A stretch of DNA of 64,000 nt, from positions 49,811,131-49,875,130 of the forward strand of contig NC_037682.1 in NCBI RefSeq assembly GCF_003255815.1. Reading direction: 5' to 3'. This DNA comes from Theropithecus gelada (lineage: Eukaryota > Chordata > Mammalia > Primates > Cercopithecidae). Positions 12,570 to 23,699 of this stretch are shown piece after piece (position 1 is the first letter of the stretch; every line of letters begins with the position of its first letter). The position numbers and the translations under genes were made by a program. The notes beneath the pieces were generated by a model that was not told the origin of the DNA, searched no databases, and was given only the letters and a program-made list of their open reading frames with translations.

Positions 12570-12715
12570 CTAGTCAAAGCCCTTATTTTTATGGAGGAAG
12601 AGTCAGCAGACGCTCTGAGAGTATAGTGACTGGTTCAACACCATACAGTGACTTGGCGGTTGCCAGGACTAGAAACCAGGTCTACTCAGCTGCCTGACCA
12701 TTGCCAGGAAATGCT
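12570..12715 (-). mobile_element. MIR SINE, antisense
   Basis: Antisense MIR core: the CAACACCATACAGTGACTTGGC segment and the GGACTAGAAACCAGGTCTACTC segment correspond to the conserved core of MIR. It faces the sense MIR at 12850. Confidence 0.65.
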
Positions 12716-12849
12716 GTGCCCTAGCTGTCTCTCGGAATCTCTCTGAGAGTCTTCATGATACATTCCCATTTTAGATGTCTATCTGAGATGGGGACTTAAA
12801 AGTCATCCATTTGTCCCACCCTAGGGATCACTAAGGAGCATTTCCTAGC

Positions 12850-13410
12850 ATAGCACAAAATGGCTAAGAGCACAGACATTGCACACAGAAAACCCAGGCT
12901 AGAATCTTGGCTCTGCCATTTACTAGCTGTGTGAACCTGGGTAAGTCACTAAACCCCGCTGTGTCCCACATTCTTTATTTGCACAAGTAGAATTTGCCTC
13001 CTAGAGTCTTTGAGAATTAAGTGCATTCAATTATATATAGTGCCTGGTACATAGCACACACTGTACACACTTTTTAAATTTATTTTATTTTATTTTATTT
13101 ATTTTATTTTTTTGAGATGGAGTTTCGTTCTTGTTGCCCAGGCTGGAGTGCATTAGTGTCATCTCAGCTGACTGCAACCTGCACCTCCCAGTTCAAGTGA
13201 TTCTCTTGCCTCGGCTTCCCAAATAGCTGGGATTACAAGCATGAGCCATCACGCCCGGCTAATTTTGTATTTTTAGTAGAGACAGGGTTTCTCCATGTTG
13301 GCCAGGCTGGTCTTAAACTCCCGTGATCGGCCTGCCTTGGCCTCCCAAAGTGCTGGGATTACAGGTGTGAGCCACTGAGCCAGGCCACACTGTATAAATT
13401 TTAACTATTG
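12850..13410 (+). mobile_element. MIR SINE, split by an Alu insertion
   Basis: A sense MIR with a good core: TTGGCTCTGCCATTTACTAG, then a GTGTGAACCTGGGTAAGTCA block, then the GTGCCTGGTACATAGCACAC tail up to 13065. The Alu at 13066-13385 interrupts the tail, which resumes at 13386-13410. Confidence 0.85.
13066..13385 (-). mobile_element. Alu SINE (AluS-like), antisense
   Basis: Complete dimeric Alu on the minus strand with its A-rich tail seen as TTTTA-type repeats (13080-13112). It has a 9-base target-site duplication, CACACTGTA, at 13057-13065 and 13386-13394, which places the insertion inside the MIR tail. The subfamily call is approximate. Confidence 0.97.
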
Positions 13411-13434
13411 ACGAGTTCCCAGGAGTTCCCAGGA
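13411..13434. repeat. 10-bp tandem duplication
   Basis: GAGTTCCCAG occurs twice in tandem at about 13413-13432. Small slippage duplication just beyond the MIR tail. Confidence 0.8.
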
Positions 13435-13599
13435 GAAAATCTTGTGTTAAAATCCATTTTTATATCAACCATACACCCATCTTGTTATCTTATAAATACT
13501 GACTTCTCAGAACTTTTCATACAGTAGAGTTCTTGTATATGCACACTCTAGTTGATTCCAAAGCTAGGACTCCTGCTCACCCTTGCAACATAGGCGCTT

Positions 13600-14488
13600 T
13601 GCCGGTAAACATGTATTTATCTGTTCAACGGTATATGTGGAACACATACTCTGTACTAGTCACTGTGCATACTCCTTGTCCCTGTGGTCAGGTGCAAGAG
13701 ATAACATTAAACAAATAACCACACTAATAAATATGCAAGTACAAAGTGTGACATGAAGGAAAAGTAGAGAGTGTGATTAGAAGTTACATTAGGGGACCAG
13801 TTCTAAGTTGAGAGTTTAGGGAAGGCATCCCTGAGAGAGTGAAATTTAAGTTTAGGTTTAGAAGAATGACAGAAGGTAGCCAAGTCAGTAGCCAGAGAGC
13901 ACCCGGGCAGAGGCAGGATGGGACCACCTGAAGACCTGACCAGGGATGAAAGGAAGGCTGGCATAAGGGGAGCACAGAGAGAAGAGGAAGGCCGAGAGGT
14001 CCACCGAGGGTACACTGATCACTCAAGGCTGCAACTGATTTTGGAATTTCCCCTTTTAAAGTCAGTACAAATACTTTAATAGTTTCTGAGTAGACTGTGG
14101 CTGGTGAGTTAGCCAACGGATAGAGCAAGGCAATTAGGAGTGCAAGAAAGAAGCTCTAGATCTAGTCCAGGTTAGAGAGAAGAGGAGCTTGGACTGGCAT
14201 GATGGATGTGGAAATAGAGACAAAAACTCCAGGGATATTTTGAGTAGAATCTATAAAACTTGGTGATGATTAGACTATGGTGGGGAAGAGAGAGGTTTGA
14301 GTTAAGGATGCTTCTGAGATGAGCATCTGGACTCATGGAGCCTCCACCTACTGAAAAGGGGAAGCCTAGAGGGAGATTTGGGGATCAAGGGCTCTAGCTG
14401 TGTTTGAGATGCCAAGTAGGCAGTGGAATTCTTGAATCTGGAGCTCGGAGTAGCAGTCCAGGCTGGAGACATACATTTGGGTATTAAT
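13600..14488 (-). mobile_element. L2 LINE, about 0.9 kb, antisense
   Basis: Antisense L2 starting with the 3' terminus (ATGTATTTATCTGTTC, CTCTGTACTAGTCACTGTGC) and continuing through the 3' untranslated and ORF2 C-terminal part (GGGAAGGCATCCCTGAGAG). Further in come GAGATGCCAAGTAGGCAGT and a GCTGGAGACATACATTTGGG block near the right edge. One of the longest L2 remnants here; no intact frame. Confidence 0.8.
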
Positions 14489-14534
14489 TACGTTTTATGC
14501 ACTATGAATGAAAGACTGAATGAACAAAGTGATC

Positions 14535-14612
14535 ATGCTAAGATCTGAACTCAGATTTGCCTGGCTTACAAGTTAATATTGTATGCACTATTCAATCACC
14601 TTCCAGTCAACT
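14535..14612 (-). mobile_element. MIR SINE, fragment
   Basis: Antisense MIR 5' part: AGATCTGAACTCAGATTTGC, then a TGTATGCACTATTCAATCAC block matching the MIR start. Short and diverged. Confidence 0.55.
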
Positions 14613-14854
14613 GAATTCAATTAAAATTTTGGTTTTTCCAGTATCCAGAGACTGTCAAGTCCAGGGGGAAATGTGATGAATGCCAAGTCCAGAGAGAAGG
14701 CTAGATTCTTAGAAGAATTCTTGAGAACAGGCAGAATCTGAGAGTGCCAAGGGCCAGGGGTTCTGGCATAACTTCTGGAGATGCATAGGAAGAAGCTAAG
14801 TCTTGGGGGATGTAGGGATCCTTCACACCCTCAAAGTTCACTAGGCCAAAACTC

Positions 14855-14945
14855 TCCTAGAGTAGACATTCATAAGATTGTTTTGAGATAGTTTGCTGGA
14901 AAGAACCTAATACAGTGCTGGGCACATAGAAGATGCTCAGTTGTC
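14855..14945 (+). mobile_element. MIR SINE, 3' tail fragment
   Basis: The MIR tail is recognisable as ACCTAATACAGTGCTGGGCA followed by CATAGAAGATGCTCAG. The core is not preserved. Confidence 0.6.
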
Positions 14946-14949
14946 AGGC

Positions 14950-15250
14950 TGGACTACACTAGATGGGAAGAACAAACAATTCCAAAATCTCAGTGACTTA
15001 ATAGAGTCCATATGAGTCAGGCAGTGTTCGGGAAGGCACTTTTCCAACAGTGACTCAGGGATCAGGGATATTTTCATCTTTCAACTCTGATTATCTCAAC
15101 TGTCTTCACTTCTCCCACTGGCAAGAAACTGGAGAATTTACACCTGTTCTTACCAGCTTTGAACTGGAGGCAACACAAATGACTTCTACTCCCAGCCTGC
15201 TGATCTGGCAAGCATTCCAACATAGCTGCAAAGGAGGCTGGGCAAAGGGC
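14950..15250 (-). mobile_element. Ancient interspersed repeat, LTR-like, family not assigned
   Basis: The left part (AACAAACAATTCCAAAATCT, CAGTGACTTA) and the right end (CTGCAAAGGAGGCTGGGCAA) follow the layout of a common antisense mammalian LTR-type repeat that I recognise but cannot name with certainty. Similar remnants may be present at 48790-49195 and 54040-54340. Confidence 0.45.
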
Positions 15251-15697
15251 TAGGGGAGCACGTAGAGATTCTGTGAGGCTTCGTTGTCTGTGCCTACTCA
15301 GCAAATGCTCGTGCTCTGTCCTTCTTCTGGTGAAAGGATGAAGCAAGGAAGACGACTGGAAGATCCAAGTGGGAGATGAGGTGGTCAAGGCTGAGGATGA
15401 TGGGGTTGGAGCAGGAACCCTAGACCCTAGTCAGATCTTTGACTCTAAGAGCTAGGGTCAGAAATCTGTGCCTAGAACTTAGTCCGTTTCTAAGCATAAA
15501 AAATGTGTTTTCTCCTATTCTCTATGTTTGTCTCTCTCAACATTCTCATTGGAAAATACTGGAAAATAAAGGGGAGGGTAATTTTAATTTACTGTCACAG
15601 TCTGAGGTCTGTGCCCTCCAGTGACTTTTGCCACCCATGATTCATAAAGAAAGGATGTCTGAGAGATTGGGACAAGACCATTCCCTGACAGCCGGAT
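15251..15697. other. Unique intergenic stretch, nothing recognised
   Basis: No repeat, RNA gene or supported coding sequence is visible. Open frames overlapping this stretch are 104 codons or shorter and lack family features. Confidence 0.5.
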
Positions 15698-15839
15698 CCT
15701 AAGGAGCCCACATCCAGGAAACTGCCCAGGGGCATCACCTGAAGGAGCAAAACCTTCCCAAGCCAGTATCATTGTCTCTCTCTTGGGCTGGGCCTGGCGA
15801 TGAGTTTCTATATCCTTCCAGCATAGTGATCTTATCAAA
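15698..15839. repeat. Unassigned direct repeat, copy B (142 bp)
   Basis: Second copy of the unit at 12376-12516, same orientation. It differs mainly in a 12-15 base section near the left end and by a 2-base CT insertion in the CTCTCT run. The intervening 3.2 kb contains MIR, Alu and L2 copies that do not share the duplication. Confidence 0.85.
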
Positions 15840-16657
15840 GCAGATTAAAAATGAGAATGGGCCCATAAAACGTGCATTATGGGTTCTCGTAACCTCATAA
15901 AACCAGATAAATGTTCTGTTCCAGAGAACCCTAGATCGAGTTTACACTTCTCTCCCTCCCCATAATGGAATTATCAACAGCAGATAATTGAAGTTAAAAA
16001 ACAAATCAGTAACTTGTAAAGTTCAACTCAGTGGATTGATTGTTTGGCCTCATGAGTTGCCTGGAGAAAAAGCAGATTATGCCAGAGACACCTGCCTTTC
16101 CTTGACCCCAAAGAGCTGCTCCATGTTTTCCATGAGGCATGAGGTTTGGATAAAAGGTACAGAAAGAAATCTGGGTTATTCTCTCTTTCCAGGTGGTCCG
16201 TCTACTCTGCCCATCTGCCCACTGACACCTGAGTCCCCAGCCCCAAGCTGAAGTGTTTTGATTCAGTTAGATATCAGGCTTGCTATGAATCTACCTCCGC
16301 GATTTGGACACTTTCCTGGGACTTGTCTTTGACTGAAAGAAGGGGGAGCTGACAATCATACAGCAGGTTCTCTGTCCCTGTCTCACCCATTTCAGCTCAT
16401 CCTTCCCTTTCTGCTCTCAGGTAGGGAGGATTGAAGGTGCTGGTTTTGAACAATGGGCCTCATTATTTCTGTGCCCCAAGCTTGACAAGTGGTTATGCTC
16501 CAGCTGCACTCAAGTCATTGAATAAAAACTGTGCCCTCTGAGAATGGAGACTGTCCCCGGGATGGGAATCCTGCCTGGGCTTAACCAGTCCAACTACTGG
16601 GACTTCCACCCAAACCCTGCTTTCCAGTGAAAGCTCACTTTGCAGAAGACAGTTGCT
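15840..16657. other. Unique intergenic stretch, nothing recognised
   Basis: About 0.8 kb without recognised repeats. The short frame at 15988-16251 (87 codons) has no detectable domain. No promoter, polyadenylation or splice arrangement that would indicate a gene. Confidence 0.5.
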
Positions 16658-16975
16658 TATTCCTGATGTTTGTTTGTTTGTCTGTTTGTTTTTGAGACAG
16701 AGTCTTACCCTGTCACCCAGGCTGGAGTGCAGTGATGTGATCTCGGCTCACTGCAGCCTCCACCTCCTGGGTTCAAGTGATTCTTGTGTCTTAGCCTCCC
16801 AAGTAGCTGGTACTACAAGCATGCACCACAACATCTGGCTAATTCTTGTATTTTTAGTAGAGACAGAGTTTTGCCATGTTGTCCTCAAGCCCCTGGCCTC
16901 AGGTGATCCACCTGCCTCAGCCTCCCAAAGTGCTGGGATTGTGAACCACCACTCCCGGTCTATTCCTGATGTTTG
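16658..16975 (-). mobile_element. Alu SINE (AluS-like), antisense, with 15-bp target duplication
   Basis: Minus-strand dimeric Alu from 16673 to 16960. It is flanked by a perfect 15-base target-site duplication, TATTCCTGATGTTTG, at 16658-16672 and 16961-16975. The tail appears as TTTG repeats. Two small internal deletions affect the left monomer (near 16880 and 16940). The open frames here are Alu translation. Confidence 0.97.
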
Positions 16976-17429
16976 AATAAATCCTTCCATCAACCATCCT
17001 CTCTATGCTTATCCTAAGCCCTGACCCGAACTAGTTTGGTGCCCCTCACCCTACAGAACTCTGAGCCCCTATTATGGGCAGAGACAGTGAGGAAGGAAGA
17101 TAACTCCTGTGAGGATTTTGGGTCTAGTTTCATGGCTTTCCTTTGGGCTGAGTGTGGCAGTTCAGCCAACATAGATGTCAGCCCAAGTTCCCCCACCAGG
17201 CTAGAGGAAGACACATTCTTCCCAAGCATAGTGTTTGTGCCCTCTGTACCCACTGTCCTGACTGTGGAGATGGGCAGGCCTCTCTTCTCACAAGAGCCTC
17301 TGTTCTCTCTCAGACCTAAAGCTTAGATAGCAACTGGAGGAAATATCCTCCATACCCGGCCATCCAACTGCAACCACAATCTCCAGATTGGTCCCTAGTC
17401 CTATAGCACTGCATGAAGACCACTGACTT
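16976..17429. other. Unique intergenic stretch, nothing recognised
   Basis: No repeat recognised. Overlapping frames of 96 codons (17036-17326, plus) and 79 codons (17014-17253, minus) are open together, which argues against coding for either one. Confidence 0.5.
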
Positions 17430-17601
17430 ATCTCCAGTTATACTTTATTGTCATTATTTGCTTGTACATCTGCTTCCTGACTAAACCATATGGGAATGTG
17501 AAAGCAAAGGCCAGCTTTGGCTTATCTTTGTTATCTCCAGTGCCTTACACAATGCCTGACACATAGTAAGTGCTCAATAAATATTTGTGGCATGAGTAAC
17601 A
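17430..17601 (+). mobile_element. L2 LINE 3' end
   Basis: Sense L2 terminus with TTATCTCCAGTGCCTTACAC, a CAATGCCTGACACATAGTAA block and the final GTGCTCAATAAATATTTG. The degenerate GAAT-type tail follows. Confidence 0.8.
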
Positions 17602-18490
17602 ATACTTACTTGTGTCTGCTTAGTTCAATTCTAAGCAGGCAAGAACTTTTGCAATGTGTTGTGATTGTTTTCCTGTAAACGGCACAGGGAGGCACTCTGA
17701 CTCTGTGACCTCCTCAATGGGTTCTACAGTACAACTGAGACAGAATAAATGTCTGACTGCTCTGTTTTGACTGGTGACAAGAGTTGCAAGCTGATTAATA
17801 CATTTAAAGTGGTGATCAATTTGTCTTATTCATATCCTCTTATCCTGATTGTAATGAGTAGATCTTTTAACATAATGAAAACTGCATATTTCACTCAAAT
17901 TCACAGTTTTGCATTCCAGAGGAGTTGAAATGCTGTTCTTTATTTAATGTTAAAATGAAGTATAAGCTCTTGTCTTGGGAGGCCAGGAAAGGTGACAAGC
18001 TGTCTCTCCTCTTGAAGGCCAAATGTGTGGAATCAACTGAAACCTTTGAATTTGACTATGAAAATAGATTTCAGAACTGTGAAATGGGAAGGCACATCTA
18101 TCTCTTGCCTGGTTTATGGGTACATCGGCCCTGAGTGGAGATCATCTAGTTTTGGCTTGAATACTCTCCGATGATAGAGGGCTCACCACTGCTCATTTTA
18201 TTTTTCAAAGCCTCCAAGTGAAAAAATAGTTCTTATATCGGTTCAGCATTGACCCCCCTGTTGTTTCCATTTGTTTCTGTTTCTGTGGACTTACCTGCTT
18301 CTCTTCCTTCTTCTCTCCCTCCCTCCTTTTTTTTTCCATTTTAAACTTCTTATAGTTTTCCCTTAAAATGTCTAATATCATAATAACCTCTTATACTTTG
18401 CAAAAGCTTCGAACTTTACTTGTGCTTTTCACATAGCTTTGCAGTGGTTTTCTGTTGATTCTGTGGCATTGCTGCTTCTCTTGGAACAGC
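17602..18490. other. Unique stretch including an AT-rich segment resembling a conserved element
   Basis: Bases 17770-17930 are unique AT-rich sequence with homeodomain-like cores (GCTGATTAATAC, GATTGTAATGAG) and could be a conserved non-coding element. Bases 18120-18250 weakly resemble an ancient CR1/L3-type repeat. No coding signal. Confidence 0.35.
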
Positions 18491-18499
18491 CTCTAAGAG

Positions 18500-18621
18500 T
18501 GGCCTCTCTGATCCACACACCTTTCTCCCTCACTCACTGCCATATATCTAGCACCCAGAACCTTGCCTGACACACAGTGAGCTCTCAGTCAATGGTCCTT
18601 CAATGGATGAATGAATGAATA
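18500..18621 (+). mobile_element. L2 LINE 3' end
   Basis: Sense L2 3' terminus: CTAGCACCCAGAACCTTGCC, ACACAGTGAGCTCTCAGTCA, closing with a GGATGAATGAATGAATA tail of the L2 GAAT type. Confidence 0.7.
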
Positions 18622-19832
18622 CATAAATTCATGGTGGTGCCTAGAAAGCATTTTATTGACTGTGACCCTGAAACCCTGTCCATGGTTGCTTGGTATCCCT
18701 CCACTAAACAGTCAGCATCACACAGGGGCAACATGGAAATGGAGACAAATATATTCCCACTGTCTTCTATGGTTGAACCTGTGTCAGAAAAGCTCAGGAG
18801 TTTTGAGGAGGCTGTGATTTTGCCAGGGGACCAAAGAAGTAGGGGAAATCTGAAAACAGAGGAAAAGAACAGCAGGTGCGCAGAGAGGAGTGGAGATGAG
18901 AAGCAGAGAAGGTGCAGAGGGCTTAGCAGCCCTGGCTTCCCGGGGTGCCTGAGGCCTAGCGCTGTCCCTGTCAGGGCTCCAGAAGATGACCTGGCCTCCT
19001 TCCCCAAATTCCCCTTTATTGCTCAAGCCAACTCAGAATAGTTTATTTACTTGCAACCAGACATGTCCAACTAAATACAGGTAGACACAAAGACGTCTGC
19101 TTCTTAGCCTTGGAAAGGAGGCTCTGAATGGTAAGAAACTCTCCCAAGGCCACAGGAACAGGAGTGGCAGAATCAGGTCCACAGCCAGTTTTCCAATTGA
19201 ATCGTAACCCGATGCCCTCCCACTGTGCTTTGTTCTATGCAGTCACTGAAGCGCGTCCCTGGCCCTGGCTTGTGCTCTGCCCCTGCATCTTGCTTCTAAC
19301 AAAAGAAAGAGTCACTTCTGGAGCAGCCAGATGTAGCAGAGCAGTGGGAACCCAAACCAAGAGGAATTCACTCTCCATAAATTATGCTTTAATAGATGTC
19401 AATTATTAATTCCTAAATAAATATTTGTTAATATTCAAAAGAGTTTGCCTACCAAGAAAAACTCAGGCTACACAGAATAATTAGTGCTTCTTACTGTGCG
19501 ATGGATGCAGCCCATAATGATTTTTTTTCCCTGTTCTGCATCTTTATTTTTTCTGAAGTGTGAATGCCTGAGTATGCTGGGTTTCCTGCGGGGGTTGGCT
19601 GGCCCTCCTCTGAGCAGTCTTGGTTTGAGGTATGTGCACAGAAAGAATGCAAGGAGCTGAATGTTTCCACAGAAGCTGCCATACTGGCCAGTGGTTCTTT
19701 CTCTTTCTTCTTTGTAAAGGGAGATTTTAAGAAGAACTGAAGCTGAAACATGTCTAATGAGAGAAAGTTGTAGATTTAGCCAAAAATTGGCATGTGGGGA
19801 AGCCATTCAATTGAACAAAAATCTCATGTCAT
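18622..19832. other. Unique intergenic stretch, about 1.2 kb
   Basis: No repeat recognised. Frames of 136 codons (18631-19041, plus) and 135 codons (18600-19007, minus) overlap almost completely on opposite strands, so at most one could be real and composition explains both. Bases 19370-19460 are AT-rich with TCAATTATTAATTCC and may be conserved. Nothing else stands out. Confidence 0.45.
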
Positions 19833-20165
19833 GTATCACAGTTTTGAGCACTGTGCTAGGGCTGGGTCAGCAGGCAAGGGTGGGAGTGGCCACAGAACAG
19901 AATAGACGTGTCTCCAGGGTTCAAGGAGTATTCAAGACTAATAGGAGAGAGCATCGTGCTAAGTTCTTTGCTCAGGGGAGAATGAAATTAGTCCACAAAA
20001 AGTTCAACAAAATGCCAGGGGTGGCTTGGAGAAGCTAGAAAACACATTAACCTGGGGACAAGGGAAAGGAGTGATTCATGAAAGGAAGTCAAATTTGAGT
20101 CAGAGCTTGAAGAATGGATACATTTTGATGGGGCAAAGATGGCTTTGGCATTTGAGTTTTGAGCA
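19833..20165 (-). mobile_element. L2 LINE fragment, antisense
   Basis: Starts with TTTGAGCACTGTGCTAGGGC, the antisense L2 end, and continues through AGTCAGAGCTTGAAGAATGG, the section upstream in L2. Diverged. Confidence 0.55.
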
Positions 20166-20300
20166 GGCATTCATTTGTTTTTTCATCCATTTAAGATACA
20201 TTTATTTGGTGCAACTGGTAGGTGCCAGCCAGCCTGGTCTAGATGCTGGAGATTTATTTTTTAATTCAAAAAATCCTGTGTCTGTGAACTTAGAGTTTAC
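20166..20300 (-). mobile_element. L2 LINE 3' end, antisense
   Basis: CATTCATTTGTTTTTTCATC and ATACATTTATTTGGTGCAAC resemble a second antisense L2 terminus, followed by a GGTCTAGATGCTGGAGAT block. Confidence 0.5.
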
Positions 20301-20484
20301 AGTTCAGTGATATATATTAATAACAATGACACATATAATGTTACCTAATAATTTCACATAGAACATAAAAAATAATTGCAATGCAGTGAGACATGGATCC
20401 AATAGAATGACCACCTCCACTGGTGACATCAGAGAATTCTTCAAGTGGTGGAGACTCTTGGTATAAATCCCAAAGGAGTCATTT

Positions 20485-20990
20485 ATCCAATTACTCATTC
20501 ACAGCAAATATTTACTGAGTACCTACACATACCAGACACACTTTGTGTATCCGGATAGTACGATAAACAAAACAAAGTCTTTTTCTCATGATGTTTATAT
20601 CCTAAAAGTTTAGCAAATGAGGGGAGGGAAAGCCATTCCTCTCAGAGAGAATAGAACCGTGATGTCCTGGGGTGAAGCTACAGTTAAAGTTGCACAAGGA
20701 AGGGGGTTGTCAGGAGGTGAGACTGGAGAAGGAATTAGGGGCCACATTTCAAAGGACCTTACAACTGGGCTAAACATTTAGAACTTTATCTACAGCCGAT
20801 AAAAAAGGTTTGGTTAAAACAAAGTTAGAAGAAAGTGATGTTGAAGGCTCTGTGGAAGCTGGATTGGAGGAATATGAGGCTGGGGGCAAGACACCAGTTA
20901 GGAAGTGATTGCAATAGCCCAAAACACTCATGACAAGGGCCTGGATCAGTGTGGGGATAGAGCAAGGACGTGTTTAAATTGGAAGAGTGG
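20485..20990 (-). mobile_element. L2 LINE, antisense
   Basis: A third antisense L2: it opens with AATATTTACTGAGTACCTAC, and the ORF2-end section follows at 20700-20960 (CCAGTTAGGAAGTGATTGCA, ATAGCCC). No intact frame. Confidence 0.7.
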
Positions 20991-21525
20991 CTCTTAGCTT
21001 TGTGTGTACATGTGTGTGTCCAAGCTTTTTGAGAATAAAATGGAAGCTTCTGCGCCCAGGAAAATGCTCATACTCACCTACACATATTATTTTGCAAGCA
21101 ACTTCAAAGGGCATGAATTCCAGATTAAGAATCCCTGAGTTATAGGAAACAGTTGGGGTGAGTGGGGGTCAGGAGGTGTACACATAAAATAAGAGGCTAC
21201 AGCAATGGTTTGGACATGAATCCAGTGCTATTCTAGTTCCCCTTTCAGAATCCACCTTCTTGGGTCCTTCTAACTGTCCACATCCCATGACTTGGGTGGC
21301 TCCTGGTCGACAGAAACTTTCAGCTACCCATGAACTTGCCTGTCCCTCATTCCTTCTAGACCAAGCTTGTGCCTGTCTCCATCACTCAGATGCCCACCAG
21401 AGTCAGAGGCCAAGGAGACAAGTTCCTTCCGGTCTTTTCAGTCCTGGGGGAAAGTTAGAGTATTCCTCAGTGGTGTCAGTACCTCATGGTCCAGATCAAA
21501 GAGCACCTCCTTATAAGATGCCAGA
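20991..21525. other. Unique intergenic stretch, nothing recognised
   Basis: No recognised repeat or gene; the 90-codon frame at 21260-21532 has no visible family features. Confidence 0.5.
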
Positions 21526-21529
21526 GTAC

Positions 21530-21700
21530 TAGAGGTGGGAGGACCCTCAGACATCAACAAATCTTGTTCCTTCATTGCACACATGAGAAAGTTAAGGGAC
21601 AGAGAGGGGAAGAAATTTTTCCAGAGCCATGCAGAGTAAATGGGTGAGCTGGAACTAGAGCTCTCACCTGCTAATACAATGTCTTTTGCCCCTCACAGAA
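21530..21700 (-). mobile_element. Ancient MIR/MIR3-like SINE, antisense
   Basis: The section GAGAAAGTTAAGGGACAGAG, then AGAGCCATGCAGAGTAAATG and GAGCTGGAACTAGAGCTCTC, follows the antisense SINE core. Family call approximate. Confidence 0.5.
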
Positions 21701-22644
21701 GGTAATGGCTCCCTTCATTCTTCTAGAAAAGCAGCATGTGCCTTATTAATGGTACTGATTGCAGCCATGACCTGAACCAATATCAGTAGATAGCAAGCTC
21801 TGTCTATGAGTGTGTGCACACTCAAGAGTATTGAATGCAAACCATGACAGAGGAGAGATTGGATGCCTTTAGGTGCTCACCAGTTTTCTCTGCCTACATC
21901 ACCATTCCATGTAGGGAAAATAACAGCCCATGCATTTATTTTTCCTGGGCTCCCAGATGCCTTTGCAGTACCACGAGGATGATGATACCCAATTCCCAGG
22001 GGTGTTGCATACACGAAAGGGGAAGAACACGTGAACAGACTCCCACTGCCCTCTCAGAAAACACTCTTTTCTGCTTTTCTTCTTGGCACCTCTTCCCACA
22101 CTCACCTTAAATAGTGCTGTGGGAAGAGCTGGGGCTGGGGTAGGTCAAGTTAGTGGTCAGAGAAGAAGGCAGAGGCTGAGTTTTGCCTTTGTTGTGGCCT
22201 AGGGCAGCATCATTTTCCATATATTCTATCTCCACATAAACCCACACAGACACCTTTACAGGGTCATTCAGAACTGAAGTCAGAAAGAGCAGTAAGCAAA
22301 AGAAGATAGAACTGGGATGTCCCTGGCAGATGCCACAGGGATGGCAAGGCCCAAGCAGGCTGGCTGGGCCTGGACTTGTCAGGGAACATAGAGAAAATCA
22401 TGTTTTTGCCAGACTGAGTGAGCAACTTGTAGTCACTGAGAGCCCTGGCCCTCACCAAGAGTTTTCCCAGGTTCATGGGTAGCCATGCTAGTGGGCAGGG
22501 ACAAGAACTGGAACCTTCTTCCAGAGAAGTACAAATGCTGTCTACAGATGGGCAGAATCCAGAGAGGTGGGATCTGCATCCAAATCATAGGGAGTTGTGA
22601 CTTCTGGGTGTCCCACATGGTCCCAATTACTTTGAGTCTGGATC
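21701..22644. other. Unique intergenic stretch, nothing recognised
   Basis: About 0.9 kb without repeat or gene signal. Only short open frames. Confidence 0.5.
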
Positions 22645-22850
22645 ATGGACCTGCACAGTGAGAGCTTGGGAGAGACACTGTTCAGGAGTCAGGTGGTAGC
22701 TTCTCACACAATGGCTGTGTGCATTTGGGAGAGTTAGACTCTCAAAGCCTCTGTTTCCCTAGTTTCTCCATCCACTGGATATGAACAATAATAGGTTCCA
22801 CCTTGATGTTGGGCTGAGGAGTAAGTGAGATTAAGGAGAGCCTGTATTAG
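22645..22850 (+). mobile_element. MIR SINE
   Basis: Sense MIR: TGGCTGTGTGCATTTGGGAG, AAAGCCTCTGTTTCCCTAGT, ending in GTAAGTGAGATTAAGGAGAG. Core reasonably kept. Confidence 0.65.
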
Positions 22851-22964
22851 TGAGCAATCAAAAAGTCCACGACAAAAATTGGAGGGCAGGAGGGTAGACC
22901 CTCCTGAAGCCACCTGCTGTTGTCTTTGCCTGAACAATTGCCTGCATTCTTCTGCAGCCTTCTT

Positions 22965-23690
22965 CTTTTTTAAAGTAAACTTTTTAAGAAAGGAAAACAT
23001 ACATATAGAAAAGTGTGCAAATTGTAAGTTATAGTTTGATGAGTTTTCTAAAGTGAACACACCCATAAAACTGGCTCTCAGACGGAGAAAATGCCCCTCA
23101 TGGGACTTTTAGGGCCATACCTATTCCCCTTTCTCACTCCTAGCATCATGGATTAGTACTGTTTGCTCTTGGAAATTTCTATAAATGGGATCATATAATA
23201 TATATCCTTTTGTGTTTGGCTTCTTTCAATTAACGTTGCGTTTGTGAGATCCAGCCAAGTTGTTATATGGAGTTGTAATTTCTTTATTTTCATTGCATGT
23301 ACTATTCTATTATAGGAACAAACCACAATTTATTTATGCATTTTATGGTTGACGGCCTTTTGGGTAGTGTCCAGCTTTTGACTATTATAAATAATGCTGC
23401 TAGACCGTTCTTATACATGACTTTTGATGAGCATATGTATGTTTTTCTGTTGGCTATAGATTAAATTGAATCAAATTAAGTTGACATTTTTGTAGATCAA
23501 AAATTCAAACACTGACAATTTAATATGGCTCAATCTAATACTTTGGAGTAAAAATGTTGGGCCATTAGGCATGTATAACATATGCAACTTTCATAGATAC
23601 TGACAGTTTCCCAAAGTAATTGTAACAATGGACACTCCTACCAGTAGTGTGTAAGAGTTTCAATTTCTACAGTCTTTGAAACAAGGGGTA
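22965..23690 (-). mobile_element. Ancient L1 LINE 3' region, antisense
   Basis: Antisense L1M 3' sequence: TATAGTTTGATGAGTTTTCT, the CATATAATATATATCCTTTTG section and TATTATAAATAATGCTGCTA. It ends after ACACTCCTACCAGTAGTGTG. A stretch at about 23455-23560 matches the consensus poorly and may be a small insertion. Confidence 0.85.
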
Positions 23691-23699
23691 CTCAGGTTC

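Noticed and set aside
12850..13065. tRNA-like box A/B words
   Set aside because: MIR elements derive from tRNA, so such words are expected. No cloverleaf can be formed.
16653..16993. 107- and 81-codon frames
   Set aside because: They translate an Alu; the typical Alu-derived peptide pattern is visible. The same applies to the frames at 34241-34510 and 43851-44060.
18600..19041. Opposing 136- and 135-codon frames
   Set aside because: They overlap almost fully on opposite strands and neither has family features.
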